A stretch of 28,608 bases of DNA, from contig JAEVZU010000184.1 of the NCBI GenBank assembly GCA_023392075.1, positions 1 through 28,608 on the forward strand, given 5' to 3'. The stretch comes from Bacillota bacterium (GTDB lineage: Bacteria; Bacillota; Clostridia; Acetivibrionales; DSM-1351). The number at the start of each line of letters is the position of its first letter. The stretch's first letter is position 1. Made by a program: the position numbers and the translations under genes. Positions 9,458 through 16,343 of the stretch are shown one piece after another. Under the pieces are notes generated by a model. That model saw nothing but the letters and a program-made list of their open reading frames with translations, was not told the origin of the DNA and searched no databases.

Positions 9458-9477
9458 TCACCGACCTCGTGCAAAGA

Positions 9478-9558
9478 TATTTTGGCAATTTTCGAGGAGG
9501 ATGGACGCAGCCTTGCTGACGCAAGGTAAGGACGACGACAAAGAAATGTGGCAAAATA
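9478..9558. repeat. second imperfect palindrome in the rel-dtd gap
   Basis: TATTTTG (9478-9484) pairs with CAAAATA (9552-9558), and an inner hairpin has perfect arms CCTTGC and GCAAGG around TGAC (9511-9526). It follows the first palindrome by only 20 bases, so the two may form one composite element. A GGAGG within it (9496-9500) is not followed by a meaningful reading frame. Confidence 0.6.
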
Positions 9559-9611
9559 GCCGGCGTGAGGTATGTTTTGTAATAATATGTAAATAGCAGA
9601 TTGGAGCATAA

Positions 9612-10061
9612 ATGAGGGCAGTTGTTCAAAGAGTTAAAAAGTCAAGGGTGACAGTTGACTGCGGTATTGCGGGAGAGATCAGTAAAGGAATGACGGTACT
9701 GCTGGGAGTGGGGCAGGAGGATTCAGAACGGGATATTGATTATCTGGCTGATAAAATAATCAATCTGAGAATATTTGAAGATAATAACGGCAAAATGAAC
9801 CTGTCACTGCTTGAGGTGGAGGGAGAACTCCTTGTTGTTTCCCAGTTTACCCTGTACGGTGATTGCAGAAAAGGCAGGAGACCCGGATATGACAGAGCTG
9901 CAAGGCCTGAAACGGCTAAAGAGTTATATGAAGGCTTCGTGGAGAAATGCAGAAGTTTTGGAGTAAAGGTCCAGACAGGCATATTTCAGGCCGAGATGCT
10001 TGTTGATATAAGCAATGACGGACCGGTTACACTGTTATTGGACAGTAAAAGAGAGTTTTAG
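9612..10061 (+). CDS. dtd: D-aminoacyl-tRNA deacylase
   Basis: This enzyme hydrolyses D-amino acids (and glycine mischarged on tRNA-Ala) from tRNA as translation proofreading. The 149-residue product matches the family length, with the active-site SQFTLYGD (77-84) and the Gly-cisPro motif NDGPVT (135-140) that gives chiral selection. The N-terminus MRAVVQRV is canonical. A GGAG at 9602-9605 supports ATG 9612. It is 14 bases upstream of the metallo-hydrolase gene, so the two are likely co-transcribed. No promoter was found in the palindrome-rich gap upstream. Confidence 0.95.
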   Translation: MRAVVQRVKKSRVTVDCGIAGEISKGMTVLLGVGQEDSERDIDYLADKIINLRIFEDNNGKMNLSLLEVEGELLVVSQFTLYGDCRKGRRPGYDRAARPETAKELYEGFVEKCRSFGVKVQTGIFQAEMLVDISNDGPVTLLLDSKREF

Positions 10062-10075
10062 AAGAAGGATGGAAT

Positions 10076-10702
10076 ATGAGAATAAAAACTATTACAGGTG
10101 GAATGTTTGATTCCAATGTATATTTGATATGTGAAGGAAATAAAGCTGCGCTGATAGATGCAGGCGTAGAAAGTGAAAAAGTGATTGCAGCAGCTGCCCA
10201 TATGAAGGTTGATATTGAGAAAATAATTTTAACCCACGGTCATATTGATCACATCGTTGAATTGGACAGTATTGCTGAAAAGACGGGAGCGAAGGCTTAC
10301 ATTCACATAAACGATGAACCTGCACTGACAGATGCCAGAAATAATGTTTCGGCATATGCATTTAAAGCAATGACTTTTGGTACCCGGTGTGAAGTTTTAA
10401 GGGACGGAAGTGTTTTAAGGCTTGGTGAACTTGAATTAAAAGTAATTCATACACCCGGACATACTCCAGGGTCAATTTGTATTCAGGTAAATAATGAACT
10501 GTTCTCCGGTGATACGTTGTTTAATTCGGGCTATGGCAGAGTTGACCTGCCGAACGGGAGCTTTGAAGAGATATACGGTTCCATAGTTGACAGCCTGTTT
10601 GATTTGCCAGGTGAAACAACGGTTTACCCAGGCCATGGAGGGACAACAACAATAGAGAACGAGAAAATATACAACCCCATCAGGCATGCAATTGAATGGT
10701 AA
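10076..10702 (+). CDS. glyoxalase II-like metallo-beta-lactamase-fold hydrolase
   Basis: A 208-residue cytosolic MBL-fold protein with a complete two-metal site: THGHIDH (His54, His56, Asp58, His59), His129 in HTPGH, Asp146 in SGDT and His187 in PGHG. The fold and motif set match the short hydroxyacylglutathione hydrolase/YcbL-like group. It lacks the C-terminal substrate-binding extension of classical glyoxalase II, so the thioester substrate is unknown; glutathione itself is unlikely in a clostridial anaerobe. The ribosome binding site AAGGATGG ends just upstream of ATG 10076. It is 14 bases after dtd, a frequent Firmicute gene pair. Confidence 0.9.
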   Translation: MRIKTITGGMFDSNVYLICEGNKAALIDAGVESEKVIAAAAHMKVDIEKIILTHGHIDHIVELDSIAEKTGAKAYIHINDEPALTDARNNVSAYAFKAMTFGTRCEVLRDGSVLRLGELELKVIHTPGHTPGSICIQVNNELFSGDTLFNSGYGRVDLPNGSFEEIYGSIVDSLFDLPGETTVYPGHGGTTTIENEKIYNPIRHAIEW

Positions 10703-10703
10703 C

Positions 10704-10751
10704 AAGGTAGTGTCGTAAAATGTAATTACTTTCATTTTACGACACTACCTT
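10704..10751. repeat. perfect 19-bp inverted repeat after the MBL gene
   Basis: AAGGTAGTGTCGTAAAATG (10704-10722) and its exact complement (10733-10751) flank a 10-base AT loop (10723-10732). It starts two bases past the MBL stop codon. It may stop or protect the dtd-MBL transcript, but there is no T tract after the stem, so it is not a standard intrinsic terminator. A minimal palindromic transposon relic is the alternative. Confidence 0.85.
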
Positions 10752-10813
10752 ATAGAAAAACTGCTTGTGGACCAAACGCTATTAGTATGCAAATTTGAGG
10801 GGAAAAAGTGCGG

Positions 10814-10848
10814 TTTTACATTCATTTTTAGGAAAAATGAATGTAAAA
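10814..10848. repeat. perfect 16-bp hairpin upstream of hemZ
   Basis: TTTTACATTCATTTTT (10814-10829) and its exact complement (10833-10848) enclose a 3-base loop (AGG). It lies 60 bases before hemZ. The sequence GTAAAATG/CATTTTAC is shared with the hairpin at 10704, so the two may be related. The role is unknown: hemZ leader structure, terminator of the previous operon, or operator. Confidence 0.8.
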
Positions 10849-10907
10849 TGTGGGCCATAATGTTTTGCAACAGACTCGTACAAAAAAAGATGTAAATGGA
10901 GATACTA

Positions 10908-12458
10908 ATGATTTTTTATAGAAATACCTGTGACAGCTTTGACTATGAGTTTGAGGATGTCATAAAACTATTTTTTTTAAAAGATGAGCTTGTAAAAATT
11001 GACGGCCCCCGGGATACGGATTCCGGGGCATTTCTATTCTGCAGCTTTTGCAGCGGTGACGGCGGTCGGAGTCTGAAAATTAATATTAAGCTTCAGGATA
11101 GGAATTTTCAGGAACAAGCCGACATTACGGTACCTGAGAACTTATGGTTTTTAAAGGAATATAGACCGGAGGTCAAAGATCAGACCTCACTTAAGCCGCT
11201 AATAAAGAATTTAAAGAAAAAATTTAAAAGAAAGCTGTTTTTGCTGCTGCAAAATTATACCGGAAAAATTATTCCCTGGGGCGTAATGACAGGTATCAGA
11301 CCTACCAAGCTTGTAAATGAGCTTCTGGACGGGGAGGCCGGTAAAAAACAGATTTTAAAAACCCTGACGGATGATTACTATGTGACGGATAATAAGGCCA
11401 GGCTTTTATATGACGTAGCAGTCAACCAGCGGGAGCTGTTTAAAAATTCTGTCCCCGAAAGTGTTTCCCTGTATATAGGAATACCCTTTTGTCCGACTCG
11501 TTGTCTGTACTGTTCCTTCAGCTCAAGTACCATAGGGCAATATAAAAAATCAGTGGACCGCTACCTGGATTCGCTGCTGAAGGAAATAGCTCATACTTCC
11601 GGGCTTATCAAAAGCAAGGGTTTGAAAATAGAAAGTGTATATATAGGGGGAGGAACTCCGACTTCGGTAAATTCAGTCCAGCTGGACAGGCTGCTCGGGG
11701 GTATTGAAGATTTGCTGGATTTGAGCTTCCTCAAAGAATATACGCTTGAGGCCGGCCGACCGGATACCATTGATGCTGAAAAACTGTCGGTGATCAGGCG
11801 CAGCAGAGTTTCAAGGATAAGCATAAATCCTCAGAGTATGAATGCCGCGACACTTGAAAGGATAGGGAGAAATCATACCCCGGCAGAGGTGGAAAAGGCG
11901 TTTGGCTCAGCCAGGGAATTGGGATTTGACAATATTAACATGGATGTTATCTGCGGACTGCCGGGGGAGAATCCGGACATGTTCAAGATAACCATGGAAA
12001 AAATTGCACAACTGAAACCCGAAAGTATAACCGTACACACCATGGCAGTAAAAAGAGCATCCAGGCTTACTATGGAAATTGATAAATACAGTCTCCACGA
12101 GGAATACCGGCAGGTTGCCGAAATGGTGGAGTCTGCCGGGGAGTATGCCTCAAATATGGGGCTGGAACCTTACTATTTGTACAGACAGAAAAACATTCTC
12201 GGAAATCTTGAAAATGTAGGCTACAGCAAAAAGGGAAAGGAGAGCCTGTATAATATTCAGATAATGGAGGAAAGACAGTCCATATTTGCCTGCGGAGCAG
12301 GTGCTGTTTCAAAGTTTGTTTTTCCTGACAATAGAATAGAAAGATCCTTCAATGTCAAAAGCGTTGAGGAATATCTGGGAAGAATAGATGAAATGCTTGA
12401 GAGGAAGGAAGCAATGACTAGAGGGTTAATAGGAGAATTATCCAATAATAATTATTGA
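10908..12458 (+). CDS. hemZ: oxygen-independent coproporphyrinogen III oxidase-like radical SAM protein (HemZ)
   Basis: A 516-residue radical-SAM protein of the HemN/HemZ group, which decarboxylates coproporphyrinogen III propionates without oxygen. The cluster motif is C195-x3-C199-x2-C202 (CPTRCLYC), followed by FSSSTIGQYKKSVDRYLDSL, typical of HemZ. YIGGGTPTS and INPQSMN are the usual SAM-barrel segments. The roughly 180-residue N-terminal extension is typical of HemZ and absent from HemW/HemN. Start ATG 10908 is chosen because GGAGA (10898-10902) lies 5 bases upstream; ATG 10896 overlaps that site. Other haem genes are not adjacent, so the true substrate is inferred by family. The stop codon overlaps the -35 box of the next promoter. 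Confidence 0.9.
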   Translation: MIFYRNTCDSFDYEFEDVIKLFFLKDELVKIDGPRDTDSGAFLFCSFCSGDGGRSLKINIKLQDRNFQEQADITVPENLWFLKEYRPEVKDQTSLKPLIKNLKKKFKRKLFLLLQNYTGKIIPWGVMTGIRPTKLVNELLDGEAGKKQILKTLTDDYYVTDNKARLLYDVAVNQRELFKNSVPESVSLYIGIPFCPTRCLYCSFSSSTIGQYKKSVDRYLDSLLKEIAHTSGLIKSKGLKIESVYIGGGTPTSVNSVQLDRLLGGIEDLLDLSFLKEYTLEAGRPDTIDAEKLSVIRRSRVSRISINPQSMNAATLERIGRNHTPAEVEKAFGSARELGFDNINMDVICGLPGENPDMFKITMEKIAQLKPESITVHTMAVKRASRLTMEIDKYSLHEEYRQVAEMVESAGEYASNMGLEPYYLYRQKNILGNLENVGYSKKGKESLYNIQIMEERQSIFACGAGAVSKFVFPDNRIERSFNVKSVEEYLGRIDEMLERKEAMTRGLIGELSNNNY

Positions 12459-12483
12459 CAATATGGAAAGTGAATTTTAAAAT
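12455..12483 (+). promoter_or_regulatory. strong sigma-A promoter for the hisS-aspS leader
   Basis: A consensus TTGACA (12455-12460) overlaps the hemZ stop codon. A 17-base spacer precedes TAAAAT (12478-12483). Transcription would start near 12490, just before the T-box leader. Confidence 0.8.
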
Positions 12484-12504
12484 ATATAGTAGACTATATA
12501 TCGC

Positions 12505-12796
12505 AAAGGCCTTAAAAGGGAAGAGTAATCAATGCTTCTATTCAGGGAACGGCTGTCCAAGGTGAATTAAGCTTCAAGACTTGATTGACTTAGACTGTGA
12601 GCAGCCTATAGAATGTTTGACGAAAGACACCCTCTTTGGAATTAGATTTCCTGGGCTGATAGGTTAAAAGCCTATCCGTTTTCTGCGTTAAAGATTTCAA
12701 GTGAGTTTCTGCTTGCAGTCCTTGTATTGCGGAAATTATTAGGGTGGCATCACGGGAAGTTTCCTCTCGTCCCTTGTCGGGATAAGGGGCTTTTTT
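12505..12796 (+). promoter_or_regulatory. T-box leader of hisS-aspS, probable tRNA-Asp sensor
   Basis: The leader contains the T-box core AGGGTGGCATCACGGG (12741-12756) and a downstream terminator. Stem I opens with GGGAAGAGTAATCAA (about 12518-12532). Its 3' side reads TTGACGAAAGACACCC, putting GAC (Asp, 12626-12628), followed by A, in the specifier position. CAC (His) overlaps it at 12628-12630. The acceptor-binding bulge is TGGC, which pairs with a 3' GCCA end. Bacterial tRNA-Asp has G73 and tRNA-His has C73, so the bulge also favours Asp. A stem III-like hairpin is GATAGG...CCTATC (12658-12676). Uncharged tRNA should promote read-through. Confidence 0.88.
12769..12796 (+). terminator. T-box regulatory terminator
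   Basis: GTCCCTTGT pairs with ATAAGGGGC (two wobble pairs) around a CGGG loop and runs straight into six T residues (12791-12796). It lies just past the T-box core, as expected for a terminator that competes with the antiterminator. It is 163 bases before hisS. Confidence 0.85.
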
Positions 12797-12958
12797 ATTG
12801 TCCAGTAGTATGTAATAATACCTGAATTCACATATTGCCGGCGGTTAAATTTCCCCAGGACTGTGCTGCAATGGAAGTTTTTCTTTGATTATTATTAATT
12901 AGCATGATTTATGTGAATAATTGAAATTATATATTTTTTATGATGGGAGTTGTGCATA

Positions 12959-14278
12959 ATGGCGAAACAGCAAGTGGTAACGCCTTCAATCCTGCCGGGT
13001 TTTATGGAATTGCTGCCCGCGGATCAGATGGTGTTCAATGGGATGTTGGAAACTATTAAAAAAACATATGAAACATACGGGTTTATTCCTCTTGATACCC
13101 CAATGATTGAGAAATCCGAGGTTTTACTGGCCAAAAGCGGAGGAGAAACCGCAAAACAGGTTTACAGGTTTAACAAGGGAGATAACGACCTGGCCTTAAG
13201 GTTTGACCTTACAGTACCTTTGGCGAGGTATGTTTCACAGCATTTCGGTGAATTGACCTTCCCATTCAAAAGATACCATATCGGCAAGGTATTCAGGGGT
13301 GAGAAACCTCAGAAGGGCAGATTCAGGGAGTTTTACCAGTGTGATATTGATATAATAGGCTTTGAAAGCTTAAGCGTTATAAATGATGCCGAAATATTGA
13401 GCGTAATTTATTCCACCTTTAAGGCTTTAGGTTTTGATGATTTTACAATACGTCTGAATAACAGAAAAATTCTTAACGGTTTTTTTGAAAGCCTTGATAT
13501 ATCGGATAAAGCTGAAGTCTTAAGAATAATCGATAAAATTGAAAAAATCGGTCAGACGGCTGTGCTGGCCGAACTTAAGTCAATTGGCCTTTCGGACCGA
13601 GACGCGGACAGTGTCGTTAAATTTGTAGGTATAAAGGGAAACTGCGGAGAGATAATCGAAAATCTTCGCAAGCTTGAAGTCAGTAATGATATGTTCTCAG
13701 AAGGTATAGACGAACTCGAACTGGTAATTAATTATATTAATGCTTTTAAAGTTCCTTCGGAAAACTATACTGTTGACCTCACAATAGCAAGGGGTCTGGA
13801 TTACTACACCGGAACTATTTATGAAACAATTTTGAATCAATATCCTTCAATAGGAAGTGTATGTTCGGGAGGCAGATATGACAATCTGGCTCAGAACTAT
13901 ACCACCAAGAAATTACCCGGTGTGGGAATATCCATAGGTCTGTCAAGACTGTTCTACCAGCTGAGGGAAGCGGGGGTTCTTGAGGAAAGCAGGAAGGCAA
14001 CGCCTTCACAGATTCTGGTAATCCCCATGAAGGAAACGATGCCGCAGGCTCTGGAACTTGCCACAAAAGTCAGAGACGCAGGCATAGCAGCAGAGATTTA
14101 TTTTAATGAAGGCAAAATCGGAAAGAAATTCTCATATGCAGACAAGCTGGGAATTCCATATGCAGTGGTGGTTGGAGAAGATGAAGTAAATACCGGCAAA
14201 TATAAATTGAAGAACCTGGCTACCGGTGATCAGGCCGAGCTGGATATTGAGCGGATTATAGAAAAATTAAAGGCCTGA
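12959..14278 (+). CDS. hisS: histidyl-tRNA synthetase, eukaryote/archaeal-like sequence type
   Basis: A class II synthetase that charges tRNA-His. The 439-residue product shows class II motif 2 in KRYHIGKVFRGEKPQKGRFREFYQ form (104-127), the histidine motif RGLDYYTGT (about 278-286), SGGRYDN (about 303-309) and a C-terminal anticodon-binding domain. LRFDLTVPLAR (80-90) replaces the LRPEGTA form of E. coli-type HisRS and resembles archaeal and eukaryotic enzymes. The catalytic histidine motifs argue against the HisZ paralogue. GGGAG at 12945-12949 supports ATG 12959; an in-frame TTG at 12950 directly abuts that site. It is the first gene of a T-box-controlled operon with aspS, 58 bases downstream. 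Confidence 0.93.
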   Translation: MAKQQVVTPSILPGFMELLPADQMVFNGMLETIKKTYETYGFIPLDTPMIEKSEVLLAKSGGETAKQVYRFNKGDNDLALRFDLTVPLARYVSQHFGELTFPFKRYHIGKVFRGEKPQKGRFREFYQCDIDIIGFESLSVINDAEILSVIYSTFKALGFDDFTIRLNNRKILNGFFESLDISDKAEVLRIIDKIEKIGQTAVLAELKSIGLSDRDADSVVKFVGIKGNCGEIIENLRKLEVSNDMFSEGIDELELVINYINAFKVPSENYTVDLTIARGLDYYTGTIYETILNQYPSIGSVCSGGRYDNLAQNYTTKKLPGVGISIGLSRLFYQLREAGVLEESRKATPSQILVIPMKETMPQALELATKVRDAGIAAEIYFNEGKIGKKFSYADKLGIPYAVVVGEDEVNTGKYKLKNLATGDQAELDIERIIEKLKA

Positions 14279-14336
14279 TACGTGGCTGATACTTAATATT
14301 TATTGTTTAAAACACGAAAATGGAGGAATCAATTAT

Positions 14337-16121
14337 ATGGGAGAATCAATTTACGGACTCAAGAGGAGTCATAAATGTGCCGAACTTACTTCGGCAAATA
14401 TAGGCGAAACTGTTATTGTCATGGGGTGGGTGCAGAAACAAAGAAATCTGGGGAGTTTGGTTTTTGTAGATTTAAGAGATAGATCGGGAATAGTGCAGAT
14501 TGTTTTTACCGATAAAGACGGAGAAATGCTTGACAAGGCAAAGACAATCAGAAGTGAATTTGTTCTTGCAGTGGTGGGCACTGTTTCTGCGAGAGCTCCG
14601 GAAGCTGTTAATAAAAAGATGGCTACAGGTGAAATTGAAATAATTGTAAAAGAACTTAGAATACTTAGTTCTTCCGAAACACCGCCTATTTATATCGAAG
14701 AAAATTCAGATGTGAATGAAATTACAAGGCTGAAATACAGATATCTTGATTTACGAAGACCTGACATGCAGAGAAACCTGATGCTCAGACACAGGGTTGC
14801 CAAGGTGGCACGTGACTATTATGACGACAACGGCTTTTTGGAGATTGAAACGCCGATACTGGTTAAGAGTACTCCGGAAGGTGCCAGGGATTACCTTGTA
14901 CCCAGCAGAGTACACCCGGGCAAATTCTACGCATTGCCCCAGTCACCGCAGCTATACAAGCAGCTGCTGATGGTGTCGGGCTTCGACAGGTACTTTCAGA
15001 TAGCAAAATGCTTTAGAGATGAGGACTTGAGAGCTGACAGACAGCCTGAATTCACCCAGATAGATCTGGAAATGTCCTTTGTAAATGTTGATGACGTGCT
15101 GGCTGTTAATGAAGGTTTCGTTAAGAGGGTATTTAAGGAAGCCCTTGATGTGGAACTTGAGACACCGTTCCTTAGAATGCCGTATGCCGAAGCAATGGAG
15201 AGGTTTGGTTCCGACAAGCCTGATACACGCTTTGGAATGGAACTTGTCAATGTTTCCGAGCTGGTGTCAGATTGTGGTTTTAAGGTATTTACCGATGCAG
15301 TTGCCAATGGAGGAAGCGTCAGAGCAATAAATGCAAAAGGCTGCGCCAAATTCAGCAGAAAAGAGATAGATGCCCTGGTTGAGGTGGTTAAAACCTATAA
15401 GGCAAAGGGTATGGCATGGATATCAATAGATAATAATAATGAAATAAAATCCTCCTTTGCAAAGTTTATGACTGAGGAAGAGATGAAAGCTCTGCTGGAA
15501 AGAGCACAGGCAGAAGCCGGTGACTTGATTTGCTTTGTGGCTGATAAAAACAGTGTTGTATTTGACGCTCTTGGTCAGCTGAGGCTGGAAGTCGCAAGAA
15601 AGCTAAATATTTTGAATCCTGACGAATTTAAGTTCTTATGGGTGACAGAATTCCCCTTATTTGAATATGATGAAGAAGAAGGGCGTTATGCAGCAAAGCA
15701 TCACCCGTTCACCAGTCCCATGGATGAGGATATTGAGTTCCTGGATACCGATCCCGGAAAAGTCCGCGCCAAGGCCTATGATATAGTGTTGAATGGTGTT
15801 GAGCTGGGCGGAGGAAGTATCAGAATCCATATACAGGAGCTTCAGGCAAAAATGTTCAAGCTGCTCGGTTTTACCGAAGAGGATGCAAATACAAAATTCG
15901 GTTTCCTGCTGGATGCGTTTAAATATGGAACTCCTCCTCACGGCGGTATGGCTTTCGGTCTTGACAGAATGATAATGCTCATGGCAAAGACCGGCAGTAT
16001 CAGAGATGTAATAGCATTTCCCAAGGTTCAGAATGCTTCCAGCCCTATGGATAACGCACCTGACATTGTTGATGAAAAGCAAATACAGGAATTGCATATA
16101 AATATTATAAGTGAAACATAA
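14337..16121 (+). CDS. aspS: aspartyl-tRNA synthetase, bacterial type
   Basis: A 594-residue class II synthetase that attaches Asp to tRNA-Asp. It has the N-terminal OB anticodon-binding domain (about 1-110), catalytic motif 2 FRDEDLRADRQPEF (starting about residue 226), a GAD insertion domain (about 290-420) and motif 3 GGMAFGLDRMIMLM (about 536-549), the usual bacterial layout. The OB domain reads RNLGSLVF, with Leu where the non-discriminating Pseudomonas enzyme has His, and Lys in the MATGEIE-flanking loop. By published analogy this points to a discriminating AspRS; that is inference. GGAGG at 14322-14326 supports ATG 14337. The gene shares the Asp-type T-box with hisS. Confidence 0.95.
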   Translation: MGESIYGLKRSHKCAELTSANIGETVIVMGWVQKQRNLGSLVFVDLRDRSGIVQIVFTDKDGEMLDKAKTIRSEFVLAVVGTVSARAPEAVNKKMATGEIEIIVKELRILSSSETPPIYIEENSDVNEITRLKYRYLDLRRPDMQRNLMLRHRVAKVARDYYDDNGFLEIETPILVKSTPEGARDYLVPSRVHPGKFYALPQSPQLYKQLLMVSGFDRYFQIAKCFRDEDLRADRQPEFTQIDLEMSFVNVDDVLAVNEGFVKRVFKEALDVELETPFLRMPYAEAMERFGSDKPDTRFGMELVNVSELVSDCGFKVFTDAVANGGSVRAINAKGCAKFSRKEIDALVEVVKTYKAKGMAWISIDNNNEIKSSFAKFMTEEEMKALLERAQAEAGDLICFVADKNSVVFDALGQLRLEVARKLNILNPDEFKFLWVTEFPLFEYDEEEGRYAAKHHPFTSPMDEDIEFLDTDPGKVRAKAYDIVLNGVELGGGSIRIHIQELQAKMFKLLGFTEEDANTKFGFLLDAFKYGTPPHGGMAFGLDRMIMLMAKTGSIRDVIAFPKVQNASSPMDNAPDIVDEKQIQELHINIISET

Positions 16122-16200
16122 CTCTCACTCCGAAGGGGGAAAATGGACTATTAATGCCATATGGTTGTAAAGATTGCCATTAGGCGGAATTAGATGACTT

Positions 16201-16209
16201 TGGTATAAT
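16201..16209 (+). promoter_or_regulatory. extended -10 promoter for the activase gene
   Basis: TGGTATAAT is a perfect extended -10 (TGN-TATAAT, hexamer 16204-16209). The -35 region is weak (best TTAGGC at 16180). It lies 79 bases after the aspS stop and gives a leader of about 130 bases. Confidence 0.6.
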
Positions 16210-16260
16210 AAACGTAGCAGTCTGTGATTTTATTCGGGAAACTGTGGAGGACAAATTTTA

Positions 16261-16313
16261 TTGAGAGAACTATGTGAAAAACTTTTGAGTTTCTGATTCT
16301 GTTTTACATAGTT
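16261..16313 (+). promoter_or_regulatory. leader with a possible 11-codon uORF overlapping a hairpin
   Basis: AACTATGT (16268-16275) pairs perfectly with ACATAGTT (16306-16313). After one bulged G, AAAA pairs with TTTT, giving a 12-bp stem just before the ribosome binding site of the activase gene. A small frame TTG 16261 to TGA 16296 (MRELCEKLLSF), preceded by GGAGG at 16246-16250, runs through the left arm. Translation of it would open the hairpin. The uORF is speculative because its start is TTG and the spacing is 10 bases. Confidence 0.35.
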
Positions 16314-16343
16314 TAAAAATTAGTTTTGGAGATTAGTCAATAT

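Noticed and set aside
9357..9629. Open frames on both strands in the rel-dtd gap (79 and 60 codons)
   Set aside because: They run through the palindromic element, have no ribosome binding sites, and their composition follows the repeat.
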